The translations under genes were made by a program, and so were the position numbers. The notes beneath the pieces are model-generated. The model worked only from the letters and a program-made list of their open reading frames with translations, ran no database searches and was not told the DNA's origin. From contig CBDCSF010000003.1 in assembly GCA_965221445.1 (NCBI GenBank), positions 1 to 64,000 of the forward strand: 64,000 bases of DNA, in the 5' to 3' direction. This document shows positions 1 to 14,400 of this stretch, piece by piece. Source of the stretch: MPNP01 sp965221445. GTDB lineage: Bacteria > Pseudomonadota > Alphaproteobacteria > Rhodobacterales > Rhodobacteraceae. Positions within the stretch are counted from its first letter, which is position 1. Each line of letters opens with the position of its first letter.

Positions 1-55
1 CACAGTGCAGTAGGATGCGTACCGACTTCCGTAGTGGTCTCCAATCCGAGGGTAC
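1..55 (+). repeat. Partial copy of the G/C-rich inverted-terminus repeat family
   Basis: Starts inside the conserved end sequence of the family (CAGTAGGATGCGTACCG-like) seen also near 8.5, 14.3, 21.3, 24.3, 25.5 and 27.4 kb. It is cut by the window edge. C-rich tracts and repeated CCCTGGATA units follow to about 170 and are probably the variable core of the same copy. Confidence 0.5.
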
Positions 56-857
56 CTACCCCCTGGATACCTTCCAAATCCCCCCCCCCCCATACCCCAA
101 CCCCCTGGATATACCCTATCCCCCCGACACCCTACCTCCCCGGATACCCTACCCCCTGGGTATACCATACCTGCTGTCTGTTTTATAGTAATTTCTCCAC
201 ACATGGTCTATTTAGCTATCTAACTATGGTGAAAATTTATTTTTTAACTATCCATGAATAGTCAATTGTCATATGCATAGTGCAAATAAGCGTTTTACCT
301 ATCAATACATATTCAATCCAACTATGCGCGTGAAATTAGCAAGACTCAAAACCAAAATAGAAAAAAAACACGATTGCTATGTTGGCATCAATTGCTATGA
401 CATTGTCAATTATCTTTCAAACAATGCGGTTGGGTATTGCTCCTTCCCTTCTTCCTTTCACCTGGTTTCGCTTCCGACATCTGCCACATTGTGACAAAAT
501 TGATGGAGTTGGTAAAATGCTACATGCAGCAGGCAAACATGATTTTAACTTTACACTGGGTCCCACTTGACGAGCAAAGAAGACAAAAGAAATAGCTCGT
601 TGTTCATGTCAATGAGATGGCGTAGGAAGAGAAATACTTGTTGTGACTGAAGTCGTAAGAGAGGGGTGCAGTCTTAGGATACACTTACCTTTCAGTTCGA
701 TAAAACGGAAAAGATAGTGAAACCATCTCCAACTTGTGCTCGCTGAGACCTTCAGTTTGAGGTATGACTTGACTATGATAATGTCCACATATCTCATCGT
801 TCACGTGTAGCAAATTGCGGGTGTGAATGAAGCAGCCAACGTCTTGGCAACCTGTCT

Positions 858-985
858 CTCGAATCAAATGACGTCATATGACGTAGCATTATGACGCTGT
901 TATTGCGTACAGAAACAGTCACTATTTCATCAAGAGGACCACCTAATCTCTCGAATTTCCTATTCGAGAGACAATGAACCACCCG
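858..985 (-). repeat. Dispersed repeat, copy 1 of 2
   Basis: About 110-125 bp that matches, in reverse complement, the segment at 30306-30420: both share CGAGAGATTAG, TTTCTGTAC and ATGACG-rich blocks in the same order. The ends carry CTCTCGAAT/ATTCGAGAG, so it is probably a small non-autonomous DNA transposon. Confidence 0.55.
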
Positions 986-1247
986 CAAGCCTTGAAAGTG
1001 GTTCTCATGGGTAAATCACTGATGTGAATGAGCCCTGAACGTCTGTTCACACCGAGCAATTCCATTACCATCACCATAATGTTGACGGGTGACACCTTTG
1101 ATCTTTTTGACAGGCACTCTGATGGGTTGCATACCCATTTTGCCTATGAGCATAACATTTGTGATGGAGTCGTTTGGTGTGAACAGACCTTGAGACCTTC
1201 AGTTTCAGGTATTAGGCCTACTGAAAAATTCGTTGAATTCTGCTAAT

Positions 1248-1477
1248 AGAGGTTTTTTGAAACTCCCAAAGTTGGCATTATTGGCATTTTCGTATTGCTT
1301 AATATGAGAATGAGTTAATACTCATTACCAGTGATACTAATTTCAATTCAGTAAACCCTTTACAATTCTAAATTTGTATTAAAATTCATTTGGTTGGTAA
1401 CAATTTCTGATTAATTTCCGTTTAAAGTTGCACAAAAATGTCAATAATACCAATTTCGGGAGTTTCGAAAAAACTAG
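1248..1477. repeat. Foldback (MITE-like) element
   Basis: The left arm (1248-1290) contains TTTTTTGAAACTCCCAAAG and the right arm (1435-1477) contains its near-complement CGGGAGTTTCGAAAAAACTA. Arms of about 40 bp flank an AT-rich centre of about 145 bp. It lies in the intron just after exon 2 of the neighbouring minus-strand gene. Confidence 0.55.
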
Positions 1478-1490
1478 ATTTTCCACATAC

Positions 1491-1752
1491 CTCATCGTGC
1501 AACCTCCACCAGTTATCTATTTGTCTCTTGAAGTCCTTCGCCAATTTTCGTTCACTCTCACGATAAATTTCATCATTTCTGATTCGTGTTTCTAGTTGCT
1601 TTCTAGCCGCACTGATACGAGGTCCCATCACATCGTATCTAACAAGAAATTACAACTGATCAGCAAAACATTTTTCCCAATTTTTTTTGCCAGCATAGAG
1701 TAAGATAAACTTACCTGTATGATGTTGCAAAAAGATTATCTATAGAACTCAT
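1491..1752 (-). CDS. 5' two coding exons of an unidentified coiled-coil gene (partial)
   Basis: Exon 1 coding runs 1752-1715 (ATG at 1752-1750, donor G|GTAAGT) and exon 2 runs 1638-1491 (acceptor TTCTTGTTAG, donor GAG|GTATGT). The phases fit: exon 1 ends two bases into an Arg codon that exon 2 completes. The joined 62 residues begin MSSIDNLFATSYRYDVMG and continue as a highly charged helix rich in R, K, E and Q, ending NWWRLHDE. An acceptor-like TTTTAG lies just before the ATG, so there may be an upstream non-coding exon. Later exons lie toward or beyond the left edge. I do not recognise the family; a cytoskeletal or ciliary coiled-coil protein is possible but unsupported. Confidence 0.55.
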
Positions 1753-2412
1753 CTTTAACCTAAAATATTGGAAACAATCAGACTAATATTAAAAACCGCA
1801 CACCCAGTGAATTCTTTATGGATGCCAACTGTTGTCAGGGATTTGTCGCCAGGGTGACGTCATGACAATGATGACGTCATAATGGCTTCAAATTTGCGTC
1901 CAGTCGATTAGGACGTAGCGTAGTACTTTTACGCGAGATCCAACGTAATAATATTGGTAGTGTACAAAATACAAAAAAAGGAGACAGAATAAAAAATTGC
2001 ATTGTTACAAGATGACTTATTTATATTTCTTTGAATTTTGGTCATTTTTACATTCATTTTTGAACACTAAATGCTTTAATGCAGCAATGCAGACAGAAAT
2101 TCACAAACAGAAAAAGCGTTCTCCAAATGAAACGTTTTGCCTTTATCTATAAATCATACTTATTGTCATCAGCTTCTGACAAAAGCCAATGAATCAAGCA
2201 AATAAATAAACCTTCTAGGCTTGAAAATGGAAGACTCAAACGTATATGAAGTTTAAAACTACTGGGGAGTTGTCGCCTATATTTTTCGAAAATTAAAAAT
2301 TTAGTCCGCAATAATTTGCCTCATAATTTCTTTTTTACATAATTTAAATCTAATACACAATATTTTCACCAATAATAAATAGCAAACATAATTTCTTAAA
2401 ATATCATAACCA

Positions 2413-2523
2413 TTTAAGGTACGTTTACACACAGCGAACGCGACATCACAAACCAGAAATAACTTTCGCATTCGCTTTCGCGTTTGCGAACGCGTTCGTT
2501 GTGAGTAGACGAACCTCTTAAAT
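2413..2523. repeat. Foldback (MITE-like) element
   Basis: Begins TTTAAGGTACGTTTACAC and ends with the approximate complement GTGAGTAGACGAACCTCTTAA. The arms include GCGAACGCG and CGCGTTCG. About 110 bp, no coding capacity. Confidence 0.55.
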
Positions 2524-3620
2524 TAGATTAGACAATTAAATATTTTAATTGCGCGTGATTCTATGTTAATGATTAGTCATTCAACAGTGTAAGTAAAACT
2601 TCACGTTCCCGCCTCAGAAACTTTACTCAGCATAAATTATTCTAACAAAAATACAAAAGATGTACTCATTACAAAAACATTTGATAATCATCTTTGACTA
2701 AAGTATACATATATACACACTAACTCACTTATGTACAAAATCTAATCTTTCGTGTGCATAAATAATCATACAAATGCAAAAAATTAAGGCACCATTCTGA
2801 ATGAATAATAAATCAGTTGTTTTTTGTAAATACTCAGAGAATACTCATAATACGCGGCGGTTCAATATACATAACACATGATGCTCTAAACGTAAATCTT
2901 ACACGACGCATAGAATTACGTTTCAGTTCAACAAGGCAAATGTTTGAATGAAAGGAAATCTGTTGCGATTTATCACACATATTCTACACTAAAACTTTCA
3001 CTACACGGAGACCCAACTGTACACTAGCAAGTATCCTTGGTTAACAAGGTGCCCAGCTATGAGACACTTCAATGTATGATTCTTTACTTTGGACTCTACC
3101 CAAGGACTGGGTGTGTTACCTCGTGACCGTGTATGACAAGTTTTACTATATTTACTAAGGATGATCTAGGTCTGTGGACATAAACAATTTTTTATGCTTC
3201 AAAGGTGGATCCACAAATTAAAAGCTGGGTGGTGGGCTACGATTATCCACATGGGACACCTCCTCCCCACCGACTATCCCATCCTTTTTAATTTACCTTT
3301 TTCGAATGTTCACTGTATAATTGAAATAAAAAAGCTTCAAATTATCCACACTTGGTACGTCAGGGAAAGTAAATCTCTCTCATGTTACTTCATTCAAATA
3401 ATTTCACAGATATAACCATGGTTATATATGTGCATGTGTGGTGTGAAAAACTGTTTACACCAGTTATCTACATCGTAAAAAAAACGAAAACTTTGAATGA
3501 AGATTCACTAAAGCGAGATAGTTTTTAAGATATGTGCTTGATTCAAAAAGTACATACTGTAACGGGTTAACACTGTAGACAAACGGACTTGACTAGAACA
3601 CATTCATTCACACTGATACA

Positions 3621-3810
3621 TTTAGGGTTTGTTCACACGAAGCCAATGAGAATTCACAATCGCCTTCACACAGGACACAATTGCATGGTTTTCATGTACA
3701 CGTGCGTACGCCGATGTGAATTTATCACATTCAAATGGGTTAAATCCTTTTTTTATGAACGTGAATTTGAACTACTCATTCGCGTTTCCGCCATGTGAAC
3801 AAAGCCTTTA
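3621..3810. repeat. Foldback (MITE-like) element
   Basis: Ends TTTAGGGTTTGTTCACACG and CCATGTGAACAAAGCCTTTA are near-complements. The internal sequence repeats the CACA/TGTG pattern. About 190 bp, non-coding. Confidence 0.55.
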
Positions 3811-4952
3811 CTTACAATAGTTACATCATCATCATCATCATCATTAGAATAATTAATAACAATAGGAATTTATAACAATCGGAAAAGCTCGCATTCATCA
3901 TTTTTCTCCAAACAAGTGCAAACAGATCTTCTTGCTATATAATAACAACAAGGGCACTGTACAAGTACTTCACTGTCACATACAAATCAGTCGGTTATGG
4001 GAGGTTTTCTATTTACATTGATTTTTTCATTCACTTTAATTCAGTAACAACCACACTCATTCTCTGGCACAAATGAACAAATTTCTATTAATAGTCCTGT
4101 GCACAAAAAGTGACATTAGTTTTCATTGAAAATCGTAAAATCCTATTTCATTAATGTGCTTGCATAGATAGATGGTTTTAAGTCTTTTTCCCTTACGCTT
4201 AGAAGTATTTACAAATCTGATCCTTGTGGTATATTTCTGTGCCCTATTTACAATGTGTATGTGAACAATTCTTAAAAAATCTCAACTTAATATTTCAACA
4301 AATACAAGTACTCCCGATGCATAGGAACAGAATGTACAAGGATTTTCGAATTTGCATATGTCAACTTTTCTTTCACTGTCAAGGTATTATTAAGAGATTT
4401 TGTACTAAACAATAATATTATTATGACAGCCAGGGACAGCATGTAGGGCCCATTTATTGTAATGCTGAAACTATTGCTTATGGCACACAATGGATAATCG
4501 GTATTAGAAGTGGAATTCAGAACTTTTGCTGACTGTTTGCTGGAGATGCAAGTGTGTTACAGTGAACTTCAGTCATTGATAAACTACAGAACAGTCCCAA
4601 ATGTTGTTCCATATGTACGTAATACTATTTACGGCATATCTAGGGGTTGCTGTCTACACATATTACCCATGAAGTAACACGCACGTAAACGCAGAACACA
4701 ATTCTCTGCTTGGAAACCAGGGGTCTAAGTCTCCACTAGACAAACGATATAAATTAATGTAAAATTATTTGGCATCATGTCCATTCTTCAAGTGGAATCA
4801 ATCTTTTGATTTCCTTCCTAAATTTGTTGCTAAGTTTAATTTCTTTAAATGTAAGCTGTGCAGGTTGAGAAAAATAGTTCTGGCGAGTAATTCATTTACT
4901 AAACTTAATTTTTTTCCACCGGTTAAATGTGTCCACTTTGGTCGCATTCGAG

Positions 4953-5067
4953 TACGGCTCTATTCACGCCAAGCACAGCGAGATACAATATTCCTCATTG
5001 CTCACTTGTACAACCATGTACTTCTGTGTGTTCTCTCGCACGTTCGCGTGGCGTGAATAGGTCTTTA
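4953..5067. repeat. Foldback (MITE-like) element
   Basis: The arms share a perfect 12-bp inverted repeat, CTATTCACGCCA (left) and TGGCGTGAATAG (right), within longer imperfect arms. About 115 bp, in the presumed PAK 3' flank. Confidence 0.5.
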
Positions 5068-5416
5068 AAATTAAACAGGGGATCTGAAGTATGAAGTATT
5101 TCGAGATTAAAATCGAACACAACCGCTGGTTGCAGACGAGTTAGGTGCACAATGCGTCATCATGGGAGCATCTGCTGGTCATGTAAAGTGCTTCACTGAA
5201 CGGTGCATCGTGGTTCTAACTCCACTGCCCGGAGTTGCCTTCAATTGGATTGAGTCTTTAAGTAGGAATTCCATACTGGATTTGAACATGACGTGTAACG
5301 TGAGTGAGGCATTGATTTCCACTCTGTCTTTGCAATATTCCTTGTTACACACATCCAAACGGAAATGTTCATATAAATTTTGCATTCTTCCGTTTTTCTT
5401 GTCATACATGAATTAC

Positions 5417-8400
5417 TCAGTGACTTTTGGCCGCTTCTCTTGCCGCTAGTATGAGAGGCGTTAGACTTGCCAGAGGCTTTGCTAGTCTCAAGAAGGGATG
5501 CCGCAAAAGTTCACTGGCGGAAGAACGCTTGTCGACGTCACACTCTAAACACTTATCCAAAAAGTCCTGAAAGACTGGTGACAATTTGTGTTTGTCCTTG
5601 ATATCAGGCTTCCCATTCGTTGCAATAAGGTACAGCGCCTGTGAAAAGTAATATTAAACATTACATTCTCGCAAAAACTAATCAGCAAATAAGAATTTAG
5701 ATGAAATATAAACTAAATTTCTCTCGGCAACCCTTTGTCTTATTCTGTTTACACTTTGGTCCATTATTTCCTTTATGTTTTACCGAATTATATGTTTTGG
5801 ATATTTACGAAAATCAATCCTTACTACTGCTGGTAAGGGAATCTAAACCCGACTTGGAAAACAGGGTTTGTGCTTTCGAATACGGGCACAATCACAATTA
5901 GCGGTCACTGACATTTAAGCCTTTGGCTAAAAGTTACCTTGCTTGTAAATACATGTACCGGTAGATAAATTTAGAAAAGTATAATCTATGTGGTTGCTAC
6001 TGGTTCTAACCAGATTATCACGATCAGATCTAAATAGCAACAATATTATTGCGTCATCAAACGTGACACGTGGCGAAACATTAGACAGTCTGACTGGTTA
6101 ATGACTTTTGCACGGTTATTTTTTGGGTTTTCTGAAGAGATGATAAAAAATAACCACCTGAATGAAGTGGATTTCTAATTGGTTGATTTAGAAAATAGAC
6201 AAATAGCATATACACCATGGTCAGTTTAGAAAATTTCCCGGAAAAAACCTGCTGTAATGTTTAATGCACGAATATATCCCATTCACTGATGCGTCAAAAA
6301 GGAAGCATTTAGACCTCGTAAAATACAACCATTCAATGTTGGTTAATTGGTGCTGCCCTCTCTGGGTAAACAAACCTATTTAGGGACGTTATGATAATAA
6401 ATGCTTTGCAAGGAAGAATATAATTTGTAAATCAGAGGGGAATTACACGGAGATCGTTGATGAGAGGTTTTGATTAATTTTATCAGGTAGTAACGTACCC
6501 TGAGGGGATTTTCGTTCAGATAAGGCGGTTCTCCCTCAATCATTTCAATAGCCATGATACCTAAAGACCAAATATCCACTTTGGGTCCATACTGCTTTCT
6601 GTAAAACAAAAAATAACACTCATAAATTCAATCTAAAGATACACAATAAAACACTTTCAAATCCAAATCAAATTGATTTGAAATTGGTTAATTAAATTTT
6701 TGTCGCACCTATAGTTCACGGATACACGTAGCACTTGATTGATTAAATAAACCACGTTTTTTTGAGGAAATGAAGTAATGAAGAAATAAAGAGTGACGTC
6801 CAGATTTGTCCGTTTACCTGGTCACAACTTCCGGTGCCATCCAGTACGGCGTACCGACCATAGTTGAACGTTTGTTTTGTTCCGGTGACAACTGTGCACA
6901 GAAACCAAAGTCAGCTGAAAGTACAAATACAAATCTGTTGTAAGAGATACACATTAAGAGTGCGCGAACAGATTTGTATGGTTCCACAATTTTTTGAGTG
7001 ATTTAAAATAGCCTCAGATTGTGTTTGAGATTGAGATTGAGATAGTGGTTAAAATATACAGTCAATACTTAAATCAACGGTATTCCAGTAGATTTACATT
7101 TGAGGTTTGTAAAAATTGCTGCTTGGAATACATTCTCCTAAATCAACTGTATTCAAAGTGGCAATGTTTACAAACCCAAAATGTGAACATCTGCTGAAAT
7201 ACCATCAATTTAAGCATCGATTGTATATTTTATTTCAATCTCGTGTCGTATCTCAAACACAATCTGAGGCTGTCAGGATCCACAATTTTTTATTGTTGTA
7301 CAAACGTCAAGTATATGTTCACTCACTGAGTTTGACAGCGCCGTCCATTCCGAGCAAAATATTATCACTCTTAATGTCCCTGTGAATAACGTGGTTTTCG
7401 TGTAAAAATTCTAACGCCTGCAAACACTGAAACAAAAATGAAATACATTGCTTATTCTTAATGCTCAATTTATTACTGCGCCTTTACGAGTTTATTGCCA
7501 CCTGTGAGTCCACTGGCGAATTTATACATGCCAGGAATAGGCTTTCTTTGACGGTACAGAAATGGCCATTGCTGCAATGACCCTTGATCCATTACTTGCC
7601 ATTCTAATACCTTCAACAGACGAGAATGTAATCGCCACCAGAGTAAAAGGTGGAAATAAACCTTCCTTTTTAATGCATTTTGTAACATTACGATCTGAAA
7701 TTGAAACTTTGGCTGGCCTCTTTTTCGCTCAATACACTGTGTAAGAAAAATGTCCAGAAGTGCAGCTGCCTGTGTCAAATTTAAGGTGTAATATGCTGTG
7801 TTAATCCCTTGGGTTATATCACATTAATTCACTCGGCACATAATAAGATTAAAGCATGAATCATGCCTGAAACAAGGCTGAGCAACAGACGTTTCCAAAA
7901 GCAAAATTTTTCTTTGAATCTTTACCATCACTGAATACGAATATAAGAATAGCACTTTATACATTGTAAGGGATGGATCGCAGAGAGAATTCGGTTTCAC
8001 GCTCGCTTTTCTCGTAATGTGAATAATCCTTAATTTTTTACCTCTCGACATACAGCTGCGATTTGGCCCTCATCCATACACGTCTCAGTCACCACGTCCG
8101 TTAAGGACCCTCCGTCCAAGTACTCCATTATCACCTGTAAAGAGAAATATATCATGCTAATTAAAACGTGTTTAATCCTGATTACGGCTGCTGCATTTAC
8201 TCTACTAAATGCTTTATATTATGTATTATTTTATTGTTTAATGTTCATACGTCGATTCAATTGCTGAATTATACTCTATTAAATTGGAGGGGGGATTATT
8301 ATCAACTGTTTCCAGCTGACTAAAAGCTTGAAAGGTCTACGCTTATAATTATGTATTTCCGAGCTTTTCTCTGTTTCAAAAGGCCTTTAATTTGCACAAT

Positions 8401-11400
8401 GGTGTAATTTGCCATCGATAAAATAAATTAGGTTTCATCACTGATGTAAAACGAAATTCAATGGAACCTTTGTTTAGGACAATTGCGTTTCTAAGAATAT
8501 CTAATAGGAATGCCAGCCCCAAACAAGAATGCATTCCAGTAGAATGCGTACCGACTGCTGCAGTGGCCACCACTAGATGTTAGTACCACGGGGTCTGCCC
8601 TACCCTCCGTGAATAGAATCACTGACAGACGCCTCTGAAATCATTATCTTCCTTTGCGGTCGGTAATTATGGTCATTTACAAGGAAAATCACTAACCTTA
8701 CTGGACGTAAAGACGGTAGATGAAAATTGTGGTGCCCACAAAACAGAAATTACAGGAATGCAATCACATTAATGAGCTGCTCTTACCCACAATTCCTCTC
8801 CGACGAGGAAGCTGTCGAGGTAATTGACGATGTTCGGGTTCTGATTTTCCCGCATCACGAGGATCTCGTTGATGATAAGTTCCTTCTTTGGCTGCTGTGT
8901 CAGGTTCATCTGTTTAATGGCGACTTCCCGCGCAGTGGCCACTTCTATAGCTATGTACACTGTACCAGAAGCCCTGTAATCAACAACAAAAACATGAGTC
9001 TTAAAATGGTGCGAACTGAAGATACTATTGTGGTAGTATGATTATTTAAACCCAACCGAATTTCTTCTAACACGGTGAAAAGCCAATTGCGATTTATCTT
9101 TTTGATAGAATATTGATGACTCGGTACAAAGCTACCTTATCGGTTTAAAGCTAGTTTTTGGCCAAATTTTGGGAATTAAATCCACGCTAAGCGCAAAAGA
9201 TAATTTTACGTGAGATGAGTTTAGCGAGATGGGATTAACGAGCCACCAAGGTGATTCTTCACTTCTTGATATTTCTTTTCTTAATGCCACTAGTACGATT
9301 TCAATGCAAAACCTTTTGGAAAACAAACACCACATGCTACTCACCCTTGACCTATTTTCTCCATTTTCGTGTATTTCCGGTTTGGATCACCGACCGACAC
9401 TATTGTTCGTAGTTTCTCTACTATTTCCTCGTCGGACATCTTCTTTCTCTTCTGTCGTTCATTTTTCGGAGGAATAGGCCCATTGTGTTTTTCTTCTGGC
9501 TCCACTGGTTTTGTGTACTGAAATCAGAACAGGATTCTACAAGCTATTTCGTCCATGCAGTTACACTGTTGGATGGGATCAGTAGCGGTTCCAGGATTTT
9601 TCACTCATATGAACTCCAAACGTGGACGTGAAAAGCTATTGTTCGGTCATTTTTTCCCAAAAACAGTATGAAAATGAAGGAAAAAGACTGCCTCCCTTGG
9701 ATCCGCCAATGTAGTAGATACTGCTTCCAAATTTTATGTGCATTAAAATACTTTTCCCATTCCCTATCAAATGGTTTACATAGCATTTATTTGTAATATA
9801 CATAATCAAATATTGAAATTAAACTTTGAACGTTGAATCTGAAGCAAGGCCGGTACTTACAATGGATTTGGTTTTCTCTGGTCGCGCTGCAACAGGTGGG
9901 GGTGGGAGGATTTCCTCCTCCGGTGTGGGAGGGGGCGTCGACTGTTTTATTTGCTACAAATAAAATAGTTTTTCACCTGAATTTTATTATTTCTCTGATG
10001 TGCTAAAACGATAAAATTTTGGCAAAATGCCCCATTCACTGAAACTAATAAACTGAAGCATTTGATATTTTTCAAAACTTTTCCTCCTTTTCCTCTTTTT
10101 GCCATAAATTCAAATGGGAATATAAAATCCAGCACATTTACGATATTTATAACTGCTTCACCATTTGTCCCCATTTGAATAAATTCCCATGACAAAATAA
10201 TTCCTTTGCCAGTTTTTTTTTTTTTTTGCATTTTTAAAATTTTACCACACAAAGCAGGCACACAAAAAAAGAAGTTACAAATTTGAAAGAGAAAATAGAT
10301 TATTTATAACTTACCGAAGGAGTAATAACAGCCCCAGTGGCAAATCTGTCAGCGAGTTGTTGCTTTAGGTTATTTGCATCTAAAAACGTAACGATATCCA
10401 TAACTTAATAAACGATAATTGTTTCTTCAGTAAAGTTTTACAACGTTATAACGTTACCATAACTGCATTAAAACTGATGTTGTTTAATATTATTTCCTTT
10501 AAATCAATTTGAAAATAGTGAAGGTATAAAAGCCCCTGAGTATTGAATATTTAATGTTCGATAGCAGCTGTCTGCTTCAAGTGATAATGATTCACAATCT
10601 TGGTTATTTTCTTACATATCAAAAAACGCCTTCAATACAAACAAAACTGTAAACTGTACAGGAATGAAAAAACACAGTAAATTTATAACGTCAGTGTGGC
10701 TTCAATTACATTGCTTCCGTTTTGTACCAAATTGAATGCGAAATTGGAAATACAAGTACAAACTTGTAAGAAACAGTTGCTTCCATCGCTCCCAGGTGTT
10801 TCTTGCTTCTAAGTACACCAAATTATAACCAGCCAACAAATGTGTTCAATAGTCGTGTTTGACAATCTACATTTTGTACAGCAATCTTTCAGGTGGCATT
10901 TCTCTGGCTTTGTGGAATTTGTAAATTAGATTTGGGTCTAAAAATCCTTGTTTTTCTGTCTCATTGCCTGTAGATAATTTTCTCCCTGTGCTCAGCACAA
11001 TTTTCTCACTTTCTGGTTGATGAATTGAAAATGTCATCAAAATGAAAGTGAAATTCTTGTTTGTTGTTCACAATGGAGAAAATATGGTCTTAATCAAAAG
11101 TTATCAGCCGTAGTTATGGACTTGTTTATCCAAAGTTTCAATTCCCACATAATGAACACGAAAACAACGTCTGTGTTCATTTGATGTTTACTTGTGATTT
11201 TAGAGATTTGTTGGTTGTTGTTTTGCTGAATTCTTCATGGCTCATAGATCTACCTTATTGGTTTAAAGTCACTTTTTGGTAAAAAAATTTGGAATTTTAC
11301 CCCATGCCAAATGAAATAGATCATTTTTTACATGTGGAATGTGACTTGAATGTAAGATGAGTTAAATCTAGTTTACGCGAGATGAGATTCTCACCAGTAT

Positions 11401-14400
11401 CAGCCACCAAATTGAAATTCTTCGCTCCTTTTTTTAGTTTAAAACAGCAGTGGTTGCACTTACTGATAGCTTGTTGTGTGATGGAAGTCATGTATTTCTT
11501 GTTGTCCTTCGACGAGGAATCGTAGTAGTTGTCGTAGTAGTTGAGCACGTCCAGAACCGCCTGTGGATTCTTCTTCTGCTCCGACTTGGAAATGTTGGAA
11601 TTCTGCAGAAGCTTTGCCCATGATTCCGGCATTCCCTGTAAAAAAGCAGTGACACTTTCGTTAGACTGCATGGTTTTATTATTCACTAAACGGAAATGTA
11701 TCAATTAAAGGCGTCGTTTAAAAGCCATTGATTTTCACTTTCGCTACTGATTGTGCAATGGTTTTTAATGGTAAGTACACACCCACCGACAGCTAATGTG
11801 ATCCTTTCAATTCTTCAACTATTCAATGCAAAATACATAAAACGCGTGTCCTGTGGAAACTGCAATCGGTATATGAACATTTTCTCTCGGTCTGTCGGGG
11901 TTTTACTTTCTAAACATTGGAAAATAGATCATTCTTTTGTTTTCGGAATGTTTTAACCTTTAATCAATACCACTTGTGGAATGGGGAAGTAAATCAACTG
12001 ATGTGGAATGGGGAAGTAAACCAACTGACACAAACACAAAAAAACGAGCAAAACAACCCGTCCGACTCATCCTGTATGCAGGTGGTGAGGATTGCCTATT
12101 CATCACCCTACAAATCCATCTTCATAAACCGCTTTCACGCGGTAATTTCTTTTGTTTCTTATTCATATACTTGACATGTGCTGACACTTGGTATTCAAGC
12201 TCCATGTGCGATTTACCGAGTAACTTTTCCAGCCTTGTCTCTGAAGATGAATACATATAGTTGACTGGGAATTGTGGCTATTTAAGTTATGCAGATTATT
12301 CCCATTTGGGGGTTTCCATTACCGGCGCAGACGAACGACCGAAGATACCCGTTTATTCTAAGCACGAAAAAACAAAGATTTCATGTAGCAACAAAGATCT
12401 CCACTTGAAACCAATTCTCTTTGAAGTACTCTGGTCGCCAAGGAAACCCGTCTTATCGTCATGACAGCGGTTTCAGATCTGTAATGGTCTTGACTGAAAC
12501 CAAAGCAGTTCTACGATAAATTTCTATTTTTGGTAAAGGAACAATTCAGAGGAAAAGCCTTCCTTTGTTGACAGTTAATTTCTAAACAAAATATAACCAC
12601 GCAATTGATTTTTTTTTTCATTTAGAAATTGAATGCATCATAGAAAGTGATGGAGCTTTTTCCGCTGATATTCTGGCTGATTGAACTAGTACAGTTGTTT
12701 TGAAGACTTTTTCCGTCAAAATTACCATAACAGGCTATGTTTTCTCCTCTGTTAAGCATAAAATGTTCATAGTTAATGTGTCTTCCTTGATGATTTCATT
12801 ACTCTTCAACAACCAATGTTCTACAAGGCTGAAACCCGACCACATTATCAGACAATATAAATCAATGTTATTGATAGTGTCATCCCGTACACTGAAGCTC
12901 CAGACACAGTAAATTATTGATAACATCACAACATTGCGTAATAACCGATCAAACAATGAGTCCCGACAACTGATAGTGTAGATCAATAGTGTGAAGTAAG
13001 GCTATTCACACTGAACGAAAGCGAAGGTGACAAGAGAAAATTTTTTTCGACTTTTGCTGTCAGTCAATAGTAACGGCGTCCTGAAATTGGTAAGGATCCA
13101 TTCACACGAAGCTTTTAGCCAAAAAATTGGTGGAATGCCAACTCTTAACGATGTCCACTATCACTGGCACTGAGGGATTCGTATAACGGACCCTAAGAGC
13201 AATTTCTTAATGTGATGTCGATATCATCGCTTTCGTTCAATCTGAATCAACGTTACCCCGAATTCCAAATCAGGGCTGTCAATGGCCCCACAAAAAGGAC
13301 CAAGCACTGCCACCAACAGGCTTTAAGGTTCCGTTCGCACTGATCGCTCAGCGAGTGTTAGCGTTAGCGGACATCGCTAATAAAAGGTACATTTTTTGTG
13401 TATCGCTAAGAGATCAGCGTGAAGCGGTCCTAAGGATACGTTTACGTTTACAGGCGACAGACATGGTCACAAAAGTAATTGTACTTTTCCGTTCGCTTTT
13501 TTCCAGTGTGAACACCCTTGAATAAAAGCGCTTGAGTTGAGTAGATATTTACCGCTGGTAGTGACTCATATTTGAGCACGTCCCGTTTCATGACGCTCAT
13601 TGACGAAGTCTTCCGAACTGTTCCCTTTTAAACCATGAAAATCAACTTAGAACTCCACGTTGTACCAGCCACGCTATCTGTCCTACCAGACACAACACCG
13701 GGTCATTGCAACCAACATCATCATAATCATCAGCCATTGCTACATGTATCAATACTTGTGATTAAATCCATGATGTAATTAAGTAAGAGAGATTATGAAT
13801 TTGCCCTGGATTAAGATCCGGATTAAGAGCCCTGGACTCAGATCAGCAGCTTCTGCTCAACCCGCACGCACCGCCGTCATCGTGATTCACGCCGCTTCAC
13901 TATTTGGACAAATTCCGAGCTGCAATTCTTTCGCCTCCGCTAAATACGGAGCAGTGGGCTATTCCAGACATTATTCGTGAAATGCTAAATGCTAATGCTA
14001 TTGGAAAACTACATTCTTTGAATCGGCTTCGGGGTTCCAGGGAATTGCATTTTGCATAGCAATCACATTTTCCGTAAAACTAGTGATTTCCAATTTGAAT
14101 TACTACGGTGTCCCAAGAGAAAAATTTCTGACATCACATTTTTCTTAAATGTTCTTTGGTTCATAACGTTTCCATCAATTGTTTTAGGAACTTCCAGAAG
14201 TTTATCTTGAGCGAGCGGGTACTGAGATTCGTCAAGTGAAAATTAGGCCAATGAGAAATAGCAATCTTTAATAATAACAAGAATGCATTCCAGTAGGATG
14301 CGTACCAGCCGCTCGTTGATCGTATGCCGGAGTCTGCTTCCCAGGGGGGTCTGCTCCGGGGGGGATGTGTCTGCTACTGGGGGGGGTCTGGTCCGGGGGA

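Larger units (their letters stand above)
1760..5416. other. Non-coding interval between two minus-strand genes
   Basis: AT-rich, without convincing exons. It should contain the PAK 3' UTR and the promoter of the gene at 1.5-1.75 kb. Besides the foldback elements listed separately and a (CAT)n run near 3827-3845, I see no recognisable feature. Confidence 0.4.

Noticed and set aside
685..867. Possible third exon of the left-edge gene, with donor AAAG|GTAAGTG near 690
   Set aside because: Good donor, but the upstream acceptor lacks a pyrimidine tract and the segment shares sequence with nearby repeats (GAGACCTTCAGTTT recurs near 1191).
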